The notes under the pieces: model-generated
Seen by the model: the letters and a program-made list of their open reading frames with translations, nothing else
What the model was told of the DNA's origin: nothing
Database searches by the model: none
Part shown: piece after piece, positions 27,495 through 37,123 of the stretch
Layout: the number at the start of each line of letters is the position of its first letter
Numbering within the stretch: the stretch's first letter is position 1
NCBI RefSeq assembly: GCF_020511155.1
Contig: NZ_CP041216.1
Location: forward strand, 1,054,001 to 1,118,000
DNA: 64,000 nucleotides
DNA from: Shewanella glacialimarina
GTDB taxonomy: Bacteria; Pseudomonadota; Gammaproteobacteria; Enterobacterales; Shewanellaceae
Direction: 5' to 3'
Translations under genes and position numbers: made by a program

Positions 27495-28505
27495 ATGGCG
27501 ACATCAATTAAATCATTCCTGCTCATCCTGATTGCTTGCACAATTACAGCCTGTACACAACCTGAGACAACCATTAAGTTGGAAGGGCGAACAATGGGCA
27601 CTACATATCATATTACTTTGGTCACTAACGAGCATTTGCCACAAGCACAATTGTTACAAACAGAAATAGATATGGCCCTTGAGACCGTTAATAATCAAAT
27701 GTCTACCTATCGTCCGAACTCAGAGTTATCTCGTTTTAATCAGTTACAAATTAGACAAGGTGTCGATGTCTCACCCGATACTCTTTTGGTTGTAAAAGAG
27801 GGGATCCGTTTGAACGAGATAACTGACGGTGCTTTAGATATTACTCTTGGACCGCTGGTTAACTTATGGGGATTTGGCCCAGACAAACGTCCTACATCTA
27901 TTCCGACAGCTCAAGCCATAAGCGATGCTAAAGCAAAGACAGGGATCAATGAGTTAACTATTGAAGGCACCAAGCTAGTTAAACATAATGCCGATTTATA
28001 TGTTGATCTATCCTCAATAGCTAAAGGCTTTGGTGTTGATAAAGTGGCATCTTTATTAGACAAGTATCAAATAGAAGGTTATTTAGTTGAAATTGGTGGC
28101 GAAATTAGTACCAAAGGGACTAAATATGACGGTACGCCTTGGCGTGTCGCAATTGAAAAGCCTGCAGAAGACGGGCAAGAAGTGCAGCAAGTAATAGAAC
28201 TTGATACAATAGCGTTAGCAACATCAGGTGACTATCGCATTTATTATGAAGAGAACGGCGAACGTTTTACGCATTTAATTGATCCTCGCACAGGTTACCC
28301 GATTAAGCACAAATTAGCCTCAGCAACCGTACTACACAAAAGTTCAATGACAGCAGATGGTTATGCTACAGCAATGATGGTATTGGGTACTGAGGCATCA
28401 TTAGCACTTGCCAAAGAGCAAAATTTAGCAATAATGCTGATTGAAAAGCAGGAACAAGGTTATCAGGTCTTTTATAGTGAGGCCTTTAAGCCTTATCTTG
28501 ATTGA
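27495..28505 (+). CDS. apbE: FAD:protein FMN transferase ApbE
   Basis: Periplasmic lipoprotein of 336 aa that attaches FMN to threonine in SGAT motifs, here those of NqrB and NqrC in the neighbouring operon. The leader ends with the lipobox ITAC (Cys about residue 18 or 22). Family marks: GRTMGTTYHIT, LDITLGPLVNLWGFGPD, the DLSSIAKGFGVD stretch and GGEIS, and the metal/FAD site in MTADGYATAMMVLG. It follows nqrF after a terminator and precedes nqrM by 25 bp, a conserved functional grouping. Confidence 0.96.
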   Translation: MATSIKSFLLILIACTITACTQPETTIKLEGRTMGTTYHITLVTNEHLPQAQLLQTEIDMALETVNNQMSTYRPNSELSRFNQLQIRQGVDVSPDTLLVVKEGIRLNEITDGALDITLGPLVNLWGFGPDKRPTSIPTAQAISDAKAKTGINELTIEGTKLVKHNADLYVDLSSIAKGFGVDKVASLLDKYQIEGYLVEIGGEISTKGTKYDGTPWRVAIEKPAEDGQEVQQVIELDTIALATSGDYRIYYEENGERFTHLIDPRTGYPIKHKLASATVLHKSSMTADGYATAMMVLGTEASLALAKEQNLAIMLIEKQEQGYQVFYSEAFKPYLD

Positions 28506-28530
28506 TCCATCCATTAAACTGGAGTCCGAA

Positions 28531-28752
28531 ATGAGCACATTTATTGCTGCGTTTGTGGTGTTATTAGTTTTTTTCTTATTGATGTCTATTGGCTATATCA
28601 TTAAGAAAAAAGCAGTGGAAGGAAGTTGTGGTGGCTTAGGAGTGTTAGGCATCGAAAAAGCCTGTGACTGCGATGACCCCTGTGACAAACGTAAACGTCG
28701 AATGGCAGAAGAAGAACGCCTCGAGAAGTTAGCGCAAAACAGAATCATCTAA
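28531..28752 (+). CDS. nqrM: Na+-NQR maturation protein NqrM
   Basis: Small 73 aa membrane protein (DUF539) required in Vibrio for Na+-NQR assembly, probably delivering iron to the Cys4 site of NqrD/NqrE. It has one N-terminal hydrophobic segment (about 4-25) and the four-Cys arrangement SCGG, then CDCDDPC, and a charged helical tail. ATG 28531 is chosen with CTGGAG nine bases before and fits the known short form. It is co-transcribed with apbE. Confidence 0.95.
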   Translation: MSTFIAAFVVLLVFFLLMSIGYIIKKKAVEGSCGGLGVLGIEKACDCDDPCDKRKRRMAEEERLEKLAQNRII

Positions 28753-28787
28753 CTTATTTGATTAGAGTTAATAAAGTTGTACATATA

Positions 28788-28815
28788 ACAGCGCACAAAA
28801 AAGTGGGCTGTTTTT
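28788..28815 (+). terminator. intrinsic terminator of apbE-nqrM
   Basis: Stem ACAGC-x-CAC / GTG-x-GCTGT around AAAAAA, followed by TTTT. Confidence 0.72.
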
Positions 28816-29026
28816 ATATGATGACGCTGAAATTTATCGTCTTTAGCAGCATTTTTAGCTATCTGACTAGCAAGTCAGTAAAAGCTTAGGTAAGCTGTTG
28901 CCCATTATCTATGTAACATCCCTGTCGTATTACTTGTAGGTTTTAAAGTAAGTCATTCCAAACGATTATTATTGTGTCGATATTTTATCGGCACGGGATG
29001 CATTTGTTTTATGGAGATCACTTAAC

Positions 29027-29503
29027 ATGAATAAAGTTCCAATGACCGTTGTTGGTGCTGATCAATTACGCAAAGAATTAGACATCTTAAAGTTTGATCG
29101 ACGCCCTAAAATTACAGAAGCAATTGCTTCGGCGCGTGAGCTTGGTGATTTAAAAGAAAATGCAGAATATCATGCAGCACGTGAAGATCAGGGTATATGT
29201 GAAGCCCGTATTCGTGATATTGAAGGCAAACTGTCTAATGTACAGATTATTGATGTCACTAAAATAGAGAATACTGGCAGAGTTATCTTTGGTACTACTG
29301 TCAGCATTCTCAATATCAATACCGATGCTGAAGTAACTTACCGCATAGTGGGTGATGATGAAGCAGATATCAAATTGAATTTGATATCTGTTAACTCCCC
29401 GATTGCTCGTGGACTTATTGGTAAAAACGAAGGTGACGAAGTCGGTATTGCCACTCCTGGTGGAATAACTGATTACGAAATTTTATCAGTTAAATATATT
29501 TAA
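29027..29503 (+). CDS. greA: transcription elongation factor GreA
   Basis: RNA polymerase secondary-channel factor that stimulates cleavage of backtracked RNA. The 158 aa sequence has the N-terminal coiled coil with the acidic tip, seen in [15 protein letters not shown] with D41-E44-type residues, and the C-terminal FKBP-like domain ending [11 protein letters not shown]. Length equals E. coli GreA (158). The 274 bp before it contain the nqrM terminator and an AT-rich leader with GGAGAT as ribosome site. A bidirectional terminator follows. Confidence 0.97.
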   Translation: MNKVPMTVVGADQLRKELDILKFDRRPKITEAIASARELGDLKENAEYHAAREDQGICEARIRDIEGKLSNVQIIDVTKIENTGRVIFGTTVSILNINTDAEVTYRIVGDDEADIKLNLISVNSPIARGLIGKNEGDEVGIATPGGITDYEILSVKYI

Positions 29504-29512
29504 TTTTTACAA

Positions 29513-29549
29513 ATAATAAAAAAACCACTGCCTTGGCAGTGGTTTTTTT
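29513..29549. terminator. bidirectional terminator between greA and yhbY
   Basis: Stem CCACTGCC/GGCAGTGG (29525-29532 with 29535-29542), A-run before and T-run after. It serves greA on the plus strand and yhbY on the minus strand. Confidence 0.88.
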
Positions 29550-29602
29550 ATGTCAAATTGTTATAACTTAAATCAATGAATTGGTTGATTCATTGACAAT
29601 AA

Positions 29603-29902
29603 TTATTTTGCTTTTGGAATGGCAATTTTCATTTCTGCAGATTGACGGAAGATAACTAAAATATGACCGATAGTTTGCACTTTCGTTGACTGAGTTTCAC
29701 GTACAATGGCGTCAACGATGGCATTTTTAAGTTCTCTATCAGAAGAGGCAACTTTTACTTTGATCAATTCATGATAACTAAGTGCGCTATCAATTTCAGC
29801 CAGAACACCTTCAGTCAAACCATTGGCACCAAGCATCACAACTGGCTTTAAATTGTGCGCCAAGCCTTTTAGATGCTGCTTTTGTTTGGTTGTTAAATTC
29901 AT
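29603..29902 (-). CDS. yhbY: ribosome assembly RNA-binding protein YhbY
   Basis: A 99 aa CRM-domain protein that associates with pre-50S particles. The signature GxxG loop is in MLGANGLTEGVL and the N-terminus LTTKQKQHLKGLAHNLKPV is the family start. It is divergent from rlmE, a 50S methyltransferase gene, with 90 bp between, the usual gammaproteobacterial arrangement. Confidence 0.95.
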   Translation of the reverse strand: MNLTTKQKQHLKGLAHNLKPVVMLGANGLTEGVLAEIDSALSYHELIKVKVASSDRELKNAIVDAIVRETQSTKVQTIGHILVIFRQSAEMKIAIPKAK

Positions 29903-29992
29903 TTATACCAACTTTTACTGAGTTACTGTTGAAAAGCGGCTATTCTACCCTTATATAGTCTTTATGTAACTCTCAATCGTTGCGGAATTTCA

Positions 29993-30622
29993 ATGTCAGC
30001 TAAAAAACGTACAGCCAGCTCAAATCGCTGGATGCTAGAACACTTTGATGATCATTATGTTAAATTGGCTCAAAAACGTGGAATGCGCTCGCGCGCAGCT
30101 TTTAAACTAGAAGAAATTCAGCAAAAAGATCACTTGATTAAGTCAGGTATGACTGTAGTAGACTTAGGTGCAGCTCCTGGAGGTTGGTCTCAAGTTGCGG
30201 TTAAGTTAGCTGGAGAAAGGGGTAAAGTAATCGCCTGTGATATTTTACCTATGGATCCCATTGTCGGAGTAGATTTCTTGCAAGGGGATTTCAGAGAAGA
30301 AAAAGTACTCGAAGCTTTGCTTGACCGTGTAGGTGAAGCTAAAGTGGATGTGGTATTATCAGATATGGCACCAAATATGAGCGGTGCAGATGTTGTTGAT
30401 CAACCTAGAGCAATGTATTTAGTTGAATTGGCATTAGACATGTGTAGGCAAGTATTGGCTCCAAACGGCTGCTTTGCCGTCAAAGTCTTTCAGGGGGAGG
30501 GGTTTGACGATTATATGAAGTCGGTAAAACAAGTTTTCAAAGTAGTAAAAACCCGTAAACCAGACTCATCTAGGGCGCGCTCTAGAGAAGTCTATTTAGT
30601 GGCGACTGGTTACAAGTTGTAG
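29993..30622 (+). CDS. rlmE: 23S rRNA 2'-O-ribose U2552 methyltransferase RlmE (FtsJ)
   Basis: Heat-shock-linked methyltransferase of 209 aa acting on the A-loop of the 50S subunit. The SAM motif is [15 protein letters not shown], the catalytic KDKE tetrad is represented by the Lys in SRAAFKLEE, Asp in [11 protein letters not shown], Lys in [11 protein letters not shown] and Glu in SREVYLVA. It precedes ftsH by 46 bp as in E. coli, and the two are probably one operon. Confidence 0.97.
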   Translation: MSAKKRTASSNRWMLEHFDDHYVKLAQKRGMRSRAAFKLEEIQQKDHLIKSGMTVVDLGAAPGGWSQVAVKLAGERGKVIACDILPMDPIVGVDFLQGDFREEKVLEALLDRVGEAKVDVVLSDMAPNMSGADVVDQPRAMYLVELALDMCRQVLAPNGCFAVKVFQGEGFDDYMKSVKQVFKVVKTRKPDSSRARSREVYLVATGYKL

Positions 30623-30668
30623 TAGTCTAATATCCATTATCGCAAGACTGTAATAGAGGTCTAATAAT

Positions 30669-32636
30669 TTGAGTGACATGGCAAAAAATTTAATACTCTG
30701 GGTCGTCATCGCTGTTGTGTTGATGTCAGTATTTCAGGGTTATTCCCCCACTTCTTCGAATTCGCAGAAGATGGACTATTCCGCTTTTCTTGATAATGTC
30801 CGAGATGGACAGATTAAAACTGTTGAGATTAAAAGCGATCAGCGAACTATTGAGGGAACAAAATCTTCAGGAGATAAGTTCACCACGATTATGCCTATGT
30901 ATGACCAAGATTTAATAAATGATCTTGATCGCAGAGGTATTTCGATGAAAGGTCAAGAAGCTGAAGAGTCAGGCTTCTTAACTCAAATATTCATTTCATG
31001 GTTCCCAATGCTACTGCTTATCGGTGTGTGGATTTTCTTCATGCGTCAAATGCAAGGTGGTGGCGGTAAAGGTGCAATGTCGTTTGGTAAGAGTAAAGCC
31101 AAGCTGATGAGCGAAGACCAAATTAAGACCACTTTTGCTGATGTTGCAGGTTGTGATGAAGCAAAAGAAGAAGTTAAAGAGCTGGTTGATTATTTACGTG
31201 ATCCAACCAAGTTTCAAAAGTTAGGCGGCCGTATTCCAACTGGTGTATTAATGGTTGGTCAACCTGGTACAGGTAAAACCCTGTTAGCTAAGGCTATTGC
31301 CGGTGAGTCTAAGGTGCCATTCTTTACTATATCAGGATCTGATTTTGTTGAGATGTTTGTTGGTGTTGGTGCCTCTCGTGTGCGTGACATGTTCGAACAA
31401 GCAAAAAAATCTTCTCCTTGTATCATTTTTATCGATGAAATCGATGCCGTAGGTCGCCAACGAGGTGCAGGTGTTGGTGGTGGTCATGATGAACGTGAAC
31501 AAACCTTAAACCAAATGCTGGTTGAGATGGATGGTTTTGAAGGTAATGAAGGCGTCATTGTTATTGCTGCAACTAACCGCCCTGACGTTTTAGACTCTGC
31601 GTTACTTCGTCCAGGTCGTTTTGACAGACAAGTCGTGGTTGGATTACCTGATGTTCGTGGCCGTGAACAAATTTTAAAAGTACATATGCGCAAAGTGCCC
31701 TTGTCTGAAGATGTCAAAGCAAGCGTCATTGCCCGTGGTACACCTGGTTTTTCTGGAGCTGATCTCGCTAACTTAGTTAATGAAGCTGCTTTGTTTGCTG
31801 CGCGTGGTAATCGCCGCATGGTTAGCATGGAAGAGTTTGAACGGGCCAAAGATAAAATCATGATGGGCGCAGAACGCCGTTCTATGGTGATGTCAGAATC
31901 TGAAAAAGAAATGACAGCTTATCATGAAGCCGGTCACGCCATTGTGGGTTGTTTAGTGCCGGAGCATGATCCTGTGCATAAAGTCACTATTATCCCACGA
32001 GGTCGTGCATTAGGGGTGACCTTCTTCCTACCATTAGCAGATGCCGTTAGTCAAAGTCGTCTAAAACTAGAATCGCAAATTTCTGTCGCTTATGGTGGTC
32101 GATTAGCTGAAGAGTTAATTTATGGTAGTGATAAAGTGTCTACTGGAGCATCGCAAGATATTAAGTATGCAACTTCTATTGCACGTAATATGGTGACTCA
32201 GTGGGGATTTTCAGACAAATTAGGTCCTTTACTTTACGCTGAAGAAGACAATGAAGTGTTCTTAGGGCGTAGCATGGGCAAATCTAAAGCCATGTCTGCC
32301 GATACCGCTTCGCTTATTGATTCTGAAATCAAAGCATTTATTGATAAAAATTATCAACGAGCGCAAACAATGCTGACTGAAAATATGGATATTTTGCACT
32401 CCATGAAAGATGCATTGATGAAGTATGAAACCATTGATTCATTGCAAATTGATGACTTGATGAACCGTCGTGAAGTTCGTCAACCTGCTGACTGGCAAGT
32501 TGATGAATCTTCTGATGATAAAGGTGATGGCAAGCCTGAAGCAAAAGATGATGATAAAGTTGAAAATGCAATAACTGAGTCAGAAGACAATGCTAAAAAA
32601 GATGATTTAAAGCCTGATGAGTCACCCGTTAAGTAA
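30669..32636 (+). CDS. ftsH: ATP-dependent zinc metalloprotease FtsH
   Basis: Inner-membrane AAA+ protease of 655 aa that degrades LpxC, sigma-32 and misassembled membrane proteins. Two N-terminal membrane helices (about 7-25 and 98-120) flank a periplasmic domain. The AAA module has Walker A GQPGTGKT (Gln where Pro is usual), Walker [10 protein letters not shown] and the SRH with ATNRPDVLD; the pore motif is FVEMFVG-like. The zinc site is HEAGH plus a later Asp. The C-terminal 45 residues are a Lys/Asp/Glu-rich low-complexity tail. I list the TTG start (30669) because AGAGG lies before it; an ATG at 30678 is possible. Confidence 0.97.
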   Translation: MSDMAKNLILWVVIAVVLMSVFQGYSPTSSNSQKMDYSAFLDNVRDGQIKTVEIKSDQRTIEGTKSSGDKFTTIMPMYDQDLINDLDRRGISMKGQEAEESGFLTQIFISWFPMLLLIGVWIFFMRQMQGGGGKGAMSFGKSKAKLMSEDQIKTTFADVAGCDEAKEEVKELVDYLRDPTKFQKLGGRIPTGVLMVGQPGTGKTLLAKAIAGESKVPFFTISGSDFVEMFVGVGASRVRDMFEQAKKSSPCIIFIDEIDAVGRQRGAGVGGGHDEREQTLNQMLVEMDGFEGNEGVIVIAATNRPDVLDSALLRPGRFDRQVVVGLPDVRGREQILKVHMRKVPLSEDVKASVIARGTPGFSGADLANLVNEAALFAARGNRRMVSMEEFERAKDKIMMGAERRSMVMSESEKEMTAYHEAGHAIVGCLVPEHDPVHKVTIIPRGRALGVTFFLPLADAVSQSRLKLESQISVAYGGRLAEELIYGSDKVSTGASQDIKYATSIARNMVTQWGFSDKLGPLLYAEEDNEVFLGRSMGKSKAMSADTASLIDSEIKAFIDKNYQRAQTMLTENMDILHSMKDALMKYETIDSLQIDDLMNRREVRQPADWQVDESSDDKGDGKPEAKDDDKVENAITESEDNAKKDDLKPDESPVK

Positions 32637-32656
32637 TTACGTGGTGTAAGTTAAAC

Positions 32657-32679
32657 AAAGCCCCGTAAGGGGCTTTTTT
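32657..32679 (+). terminator. intrinsic terminator after ftsH
   Basis: Stem AAGCCCC/GGGGCTT with GTAA loop and a T6 tail. Confidence 0.88.
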
Positions 32680-32713
32680 GTTTCAGCTGATGGGTAATTA
32701 TAGGTAACCGGTA

Positions 32714-33547
32714 ATGTTTAAATTATCACATGGTAATAAGCTGTTAGATTTGGCTCAACCTGTTGTTATGGGCATTGTTAACGTAACACCAGATTCCTTT
32801 TCCGATGGCGGAGATTTCAATTTATTCGAAGATGCCTGCAAACATGTTGATTATATTATCGAGCAAGGCGCTAGCATTATCGATGTCGGTGGTGAATCGA
32901 CCCGTCCAGGTGCCTCTGAGGTCACTGTTGAACAAGAACTTGCAAGAGTATTACCTCTAATCAAATATATTGCTGATAAACATGATGTTTGGATCTCAAT
33001 TGATACCAGTAAGCCAGAGGTTATGCAGCAAGCTGTAGCAGCGGGTGCCAATTTAATAAATGATGTTAGAGCTTTACAGCTCCCTGGTGCAATTGAGATG
33101 GCAGCAGCTTTGAAAGTGCCAGTTTGTTTGATGCATATGCAAGGTCAGCCTCAAACAATGCAAGACTCACCAGAGTATCAAGATGTTATCTCTGAGGTAA
33201 GTGCTTTTTTTGAGCAACGGATTCTAGCTTGTGAGGCTGCAGGGATCACAAGAAGCAAGATAATATTAGATCCAGGCTTTGGCTTTGGTAAAACTTTAGC
33301 GCATAATTACCGCTTATTAGCGACATTGCCGCTGCTGCATCAATTTCACTTACCAATATTAATTGGTTTGTCTCGAAAAAGCATGATTGGTGATTTATTA
33401 GCAAGGCCAACGTCTGAGCGTTTGGCTGGCAGTCTTGCAGGCGCGTTAATTGCAGCACAGCAAGGAGCTCAAATTATACGTGTACATGACGTTCCCGAAA
33501 CCGTCGATGTACTGAAAGTCATGGCGGCTACCATGGCGAATATTTAA
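32714..33547 (+). CDS. folP: dihydropteroate synthase FolP
   Basis: Folate pathway enzyme joining p-aminobenzoate and 6-hydroxymethyl-dihydropterin pyrophosphate; sulfonamide target. The 277 aa TIM barrel has the signatures GIVNVTPDSFSDGG, DVGGESTRPGA, DTSKPEVM, LDPGFGFGKT and SRKSMIG. It is 35 bp after the ftsH terminator and 63 bp before glmM, as in E. coli (ftsH-folP-glmM). Confidence 0.97.
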   Translation: MFKLSHGNKLLDLAQPVVMGIVNVTPDSFSDGGDFNLFEDACKHVDYIIEQGASIIDVGGESTRPGASEVTVEQELARVLPLIKYIADKHDVWISIDTSKPEVMQQAVAAGANLINDVRALQLPGAIEMAAALKVPVCLMHMQGQPQTMQDSPEYQDVISEVSAFFEQRILACEAAGITRSKIILDPGFGFGKTLAHNYRLLATLPLLHQFHLPILIGLSRKSMIGDLLARPTSERLAGSLAGALIAAQQGAQIIRVHDVPETVDVLKVMAATMANI

Positions 33548-33610
33548 GTTAGCCGTTCTCATGATAAATTAATTACAACAAACTGAGTGAATTCACTTAA
33601 GTGGGGATAT

Positions 33611-34948
33611 GTGAAACAAAGACAATTTTTTGGAACTGATGGCATTCGTGGAAAGGTCGGTTCAGGCAAAATGACACCTGAGTTAGCATTAAAACTAGGC
33701 TGGGCAGCAGGACGAGTGCTTTCACGCAGTGGAACAAAAAAAGTAATTATTGGTAAAGACACCCGTATTTCAGGTTACTTATTTGAATCAGCACTCGAAG
33801 CGGGCTTATCTGCAGCAGGTTTGAATGTGTTACTGCTTGGGCCTATGCCGACGCCTGCGGTGGCATATTTAACCAGAACATTTAGAGCAGAAGCTGGTGT
33901 AGTGATCAGTGCATCGCATAATCCTTATTATGATAATGGAATTAAGTTTTTTTCAACTGATGGCAGTAAGCTAGATGATGCTATTGAGCTTGAAATTGAA
34001 GCTGAGCTTGAAAAGCCGTTAGTATGTGTTGAGTCACATTTGCTCGGTAAGGCACGTCGTATAGATGATGCTGCAGGTCGTTATATTGAATATTGTAAAG
34101 GGAATTTCCCTGCAGAGCACACCTTAACTGGACTGAAAATTGTAGTAGATTGTGCCCATGGTGCAACTTACCACATCGCACCGAGTGTATTTAGAGAGCT
34201 TGGTGCTGAAGTGGTTGCTATTGGTGATAAACCTGATGGGTTAAATATCAATGACAAAGTTGGCGCAACCGCGATGGCTAAAATTTGCGAAACCGTACTC
34301 GCTGAGAACGCAGATTTAGGTATCGCGTTAGATGGTGATGGCGATCGTATTATGATGGTTAATCGACATGGCGAAGTGATTGATGGTGACCAAATTTTAT
34401 ACATTTTAGCTGTCGATGCGCAAAAGCGTGGCGTATTAAAAGGTGGCGTTGTCGGTACTTTAATGTCAAATCTAGGACTTGACTTAGCGTTACAAGAGTT
34501 GAATATTCCTTTTGTTCGCTCTAATGTTGGCGACCGTTATGTTATGGAACTGTTGAAAAAGCATGAGTGGCGTATCGGCGGTGAAAATTCAGGTCATATT
34601 CTTAACTTAGATCATGGCACTACAGGCGACGGTATTATTGCAGGTATTTTAGTATTGGCCGCGATGCGTAGGCAGAATGCTTCCCTTGAGTCGCTTACCG
34701 AAGCGATGAAGATGCTACCGCAAGTTCTGGTTAATGTAAGATTTGAAGGCAGTAATAACCCACTTGATTCTGATGCAGTTAAATCGGCACAAGCCTATGT
34801 TGAGCAACAACTGGGTGCTCGAGGTCGAGTATTATTAAGAAAGTCTGGTACAGAACCGCTTATTCGCGTGATGGTTGAAGGCGATGAGCATGATCAAGTG
34901 CTAGCTTTTGCAAATAGAATTGCCGAAGCGGTAAAAATGTCCTGTTAG
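33611..34948 (+). CDS. glmM: phosphoglucosamine mutase GlmM
   Basis: Converts glucosamine-6-phosphate to glucosamine-1-phosphate for UDP-GlcNAc synthesis. The 445 aa length equals E. coli GlmM. The phospho-serine is S102 in VISASHNPY; the metal loop is [10 protein letters not shown], the sugar loop GGENSGH, and the C-terminal phosphate loop [10 protein letters not shown]. The start is GTG at 33611, since the family begins [13 protein letters not shown] and GGGGA lies just before it. Confidence 0.97.
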   Translation: MKQRQFFGTDGIRGKVGSGKMTPELALKLGWAAGRVLSRSGTKKVIIGKDTRISGYLFESALEAGLSAAGLNVLLLGPMPTPAVAYLTRTFRAEAGVVISASHNPYYDNGIKFFSTDGSKLDDAIELEIEAELEKPLVCVESHLLGKARRIDDAAGRYIEYCKGNFPAEHTLTGLKIVVDCAHGATYHIAPSVFRELGAEVVAIGDKPDGLNINDKVGATAMAKICETVLAENADLGIALDGDGDRIMMVNRHGEVIDGDQILYILAVDAQKRGVLKGGVVGTLMSNLGLDLALQELNIPFVRSNVGDRYVMELLKKHEWRIGGENSGHILNLDHGTTGDGIIAGILVLAAMRRQNASLESLTEAMKMLPQVLVNVRFEGSNNPLDSDAVKSAQAYVEQQLGARGRVLLRKSGTEPLIRVMVEGDEHDQVLAFANRIAEAVKMSC

Positions 34949-35095
34949 TCAGAAATAAATCATAAATATTTAATTATGCTGTTGCTGGTGTGAAAAGTAA
35001 CCACTTCGACAGCTTATTGTAAATATTCATCTATTACCTATTGTAACTTGATAAGTGGTTCGCTATTATTCACGCCGCTTTCAAAGGAGACAGTG

Positions 35096-35878
35096 ATGGC
35101 ACTCAGACGTCCTATGGTAGCTGGCAACTGGAAAATGAATGGCAATTCGGCATTAGCCCAAGAGTTATTTAAAAAGTTTGCAGCAAAGCTCCAAAATGAT
35201 TCAGCTGAAGTGGTTTTATGCCCGCCTTCAATTTATCTTGAAAGTGTTAGGCTACTGCTTGAGTCAAACAAGCAAACCCTAGATGGGGCACTTGTTAGAA
35301 TGGGCGCGCAAAATCTTAGTCAACATGACTTCGGCGCGTATACCGGCGAAATATCCGGGCAGATGCTAAAAGATTCAGGATGTCGATACGTAATTATCGG
35401 TCACTCCGAACGTCGCCGTATGTACGGTGAAACGAGTAATATAGTGGCAGAAAAGTTTGCCGCAGCTCAAAAACATGGTTTGACACCTATATTATGTGTA
35501 GGGGAGTCAGGTCCAGCACGAGAAGCAAGACGTACTTTTGAAGTTATTGCCGAAGAGTTGGATATCGTCATTGAGAAAAATGGCACTATGGCTTTTGACA
35601 ATGCGATTATCGCCTACGAACCTTTATGGGCTGTAGGTACAGGTAAGAGCGCAACTCCAGAGCAGGCACAAGAAGTTCATGCGTTTATTCGCAGTCGCCT
35701 CTCTGAAGTATCTCCATTTATTGGAGAAAATATCAGAATTTTATACGGTGGAAGTGTCACGCCAAGTAATGCGGCAGATATTTTTGCCCAACCTGATGTT
35801 GATGGTGGATTGATTGGCGGAGCTAGCTTAAATTCGTCCGAATTCCTAAGTTTATGTTCCATAGCAATGAGCGCATAA
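35096..35878 (+). CDS. tpiA: triosephosphate isomerase
   Basis: Glycolytic isomerase of 260 aa. Catalytic residues are seen as Lys13 in AGNWKMNG, the His in IGHSERR and the Glu in AYEPLWAVGTG; the phosphate loop is YGGSV. The ATG at 35096 is supported by AAGGAGAC six bases upstream. Placed between glmM and secG, the common gammaproteobacterial order. Confidence 0.97.
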   Translation: MALRRPMVAGNWKMNGNSALAQELFKKFAAKLQNDSAEVVLCPPSIYLESVRLLLESNKQTLDGALVRMGAQNLSQHDFGAYTGEISGQMLKDSGCRYVIIGHSERRRMYGETSNIVAEKFAAAQKHGLTPILCVGESGPAREARRTFEVIAEELDIVIEKNGTMAFDNAIIAYEPLWAVGTGKSATPEQAQEVHAFIRSRLSEVSPFIGENIRILYGGSVTPSNAADIFAQPDVDGGLIGGASLNSSEFLSLCSIAMSA

Positions 35879-35882
35879 TAAT

Positions 35883-36218
35883 ATGTACGAAGTACTTATA
35901 GTTGTTTACATGGTGGTAGCAATTGGCCTAGTAGGTTTAATTCTTATTCAGCAAGGTAAAGGCGCCGATATGGGCGCATCATTTGGAGCCGGAGCGTCTG
36001 GTACGTTATTTGGTTCTAGCGGTTCAGGTAACTTTCTGACTCGCAGCACAGCAGTTTTAGCTATCGCATTTTTTGCTTTAAGCTTAGTAATTGGTAATCT
36101 TAGTGCCAATCACAGTAAAGCTGAAGATAATTGGAGCGATATAGGTCCAGCCACTGAGCAAATCATTGATGAAGCGCCAGTAGTTGAACAACAATCAGAA
36201 GATAAAATCCCTGATTAA
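35883..36218 (+). CDS. secG: preprotein translocase subunit SecG
   Basis: Inner-membrane accessory subunit of SecYEG, 111 aa. Two hydrophobic helices (about 3-22 and 55-72) enclose the conserved loop IQQGKGADMGASFGAGASGT-like stretch, cited as GKGADMGASFGAG. The tail is acidic and variable. It lies four bases after tpiA and 12 bases before a tRNA gene. Confidence 0.96.
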   Translation: MYEVLIVVYMVVAIGLVGLILIQQGKGADMGASFGAGASGTLFGSSGSGNFLTRSTAVLAIAFFALSLVIGNLSANHSKAEDNWSDIGPATEQIIDEAPVVEQQSEDKIPD

Positions 36219-36230
36219 AGTACCAAATTA

Positions 36231-36317
36231 GCCGAGGTGGTGGAATTGGTAGACGCGCAGCCTTGAGGTGGCTGTGTCTTAACGGACGTGCGGGTTCAAG
36301 TCCCGCTCTCGGCACCA
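36231..36317 (+). tRNA. tRNA-Leu (anticodon GAG)
   Basis: 87-base class II tRNA with encoded CCA. Acceptor GCCGAGG pairs with the end CTCGGCA, the anticodon stem CAGCC/GGCTG carries the loop TTGAGGT, the variable arm is long and the T arm GGGTTCAAGTCCC is present. Confidence 0.96.
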
Positions 36318-36400
36318 GTTAAAAATTGTTCAGTTAGCCTTGTATTACTGAATAGTTATTGCAAGATTAGACGTAAGTCAATATACTTGCATGCAGTTGA

Positions 36401-36477
<77 letters not shown>

Positions 36478-36530
36478 GCTCCCTGTTATTGGATACTTCG
36501 ATAACAGATACAGGTTCTATAGCAAAATAG

Positions 36531-36552
36531 CCTCGTATTTACGGGGTTTTTT
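36531..36552 (+). terminator. intrinsic terminator after the tRNA-fMet gene
   Basis: Stem CCTCGT/ACGGGG (one G-T pair) around ATTT, followed by T6G. Confidence 0.78.
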
Positions 36553-36598
36553 GTTATATGGACTTTTGATTTTCCGTGATTTTAAGGCGGATTATACA

Positions 36599-36618
36599 GG
36601 GGCTTTTGCCCTTTTTTT
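36599..36618 (+). terminator. second terminator or attenuator directly before rimP
   Basis: Stem GGGC/GCCC around TTTT followed by seven T residues, ending 18 bases before the rimP start. With the upstream stem this gives two stop signals in the rimP leader, so read-through control is plausible. Confidence 0.6.
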
Positions 36619-36636
36619 GTTTTTTGGGGGTCATTT

Positions 36637-37092
36637 TTGGCAACATTAGAATCAAGACTGGTAGACATGTTAACAGTACCAGTTGAAGCACTTGGTTTTA
36701 AGCTTTGGGGCATTGAATATGTCCAAGCTGGTAAACACTCAATAGTACGCATATTTATAGATCATGAAAATGGCATCCATATTGAAAACTGTGCCGAAGT
36801 GAGCCGACAAGTGGGTGCGGTACTTGATGTTGAAGACCCTATCTCTACAGAATTTACCCTTGAAGTATCTTCTCCGGGTGTAGATAGACCTTTATTTACT
36901 GCTCAGCAATATGCAGCCTATGTAGGCGAAGATGCAAAAGTACAATTGACTATGCCGGTTGCGGGTAGTCGAAATTTAAAAGGCGCCATTGCTAAAGTTG
37001 ACGGGCAAATGCTCACAATCACAGTAGATGGAAAAGACTTGGTTGTTGCTTTGGATAATATCCGCAAAGGCAACATCATCGCAAAATTTTAA
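36637..37092 (+). CDS. rimP: ribosome maturation factor RimP
   Basis: 30S assembly factor of 151 aa. Typical stretches are [43 protein letters not shown]-like (here [14 protein letters not shown]) and [10 protein letters not shown]. The start is TTG at 36637, with GGGGG ten bases upstream; family length supports it. First gene of the rimP-nusA-infB operon. Confidence 0.96.
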   Translation: MATLESRLVDMLTVPVEALGFKLWGIEYVQAGKHSIVRIFIDHENGIHIENCAEVSRQVGAVLDVEDPISTEFTLEVSSPGVDRPLFTAQQYAAYVGEDAKVQLTMPVAGSRNLKGAIAKVDGQMLTITVDGKDLVVALDNIRKGNIIAKF

Positions 37093-37123
37093 TAGTTTCA
37101 GGTTAAGAACGAGGCTAGACCAA

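Noticed and set aside
35048-35095. 16 extra N-terminal codons on tpiA
   Set aside because: The family starts at MALRRPMVAGNWKMNG and a strong AAGGAGA precedes that ATG.
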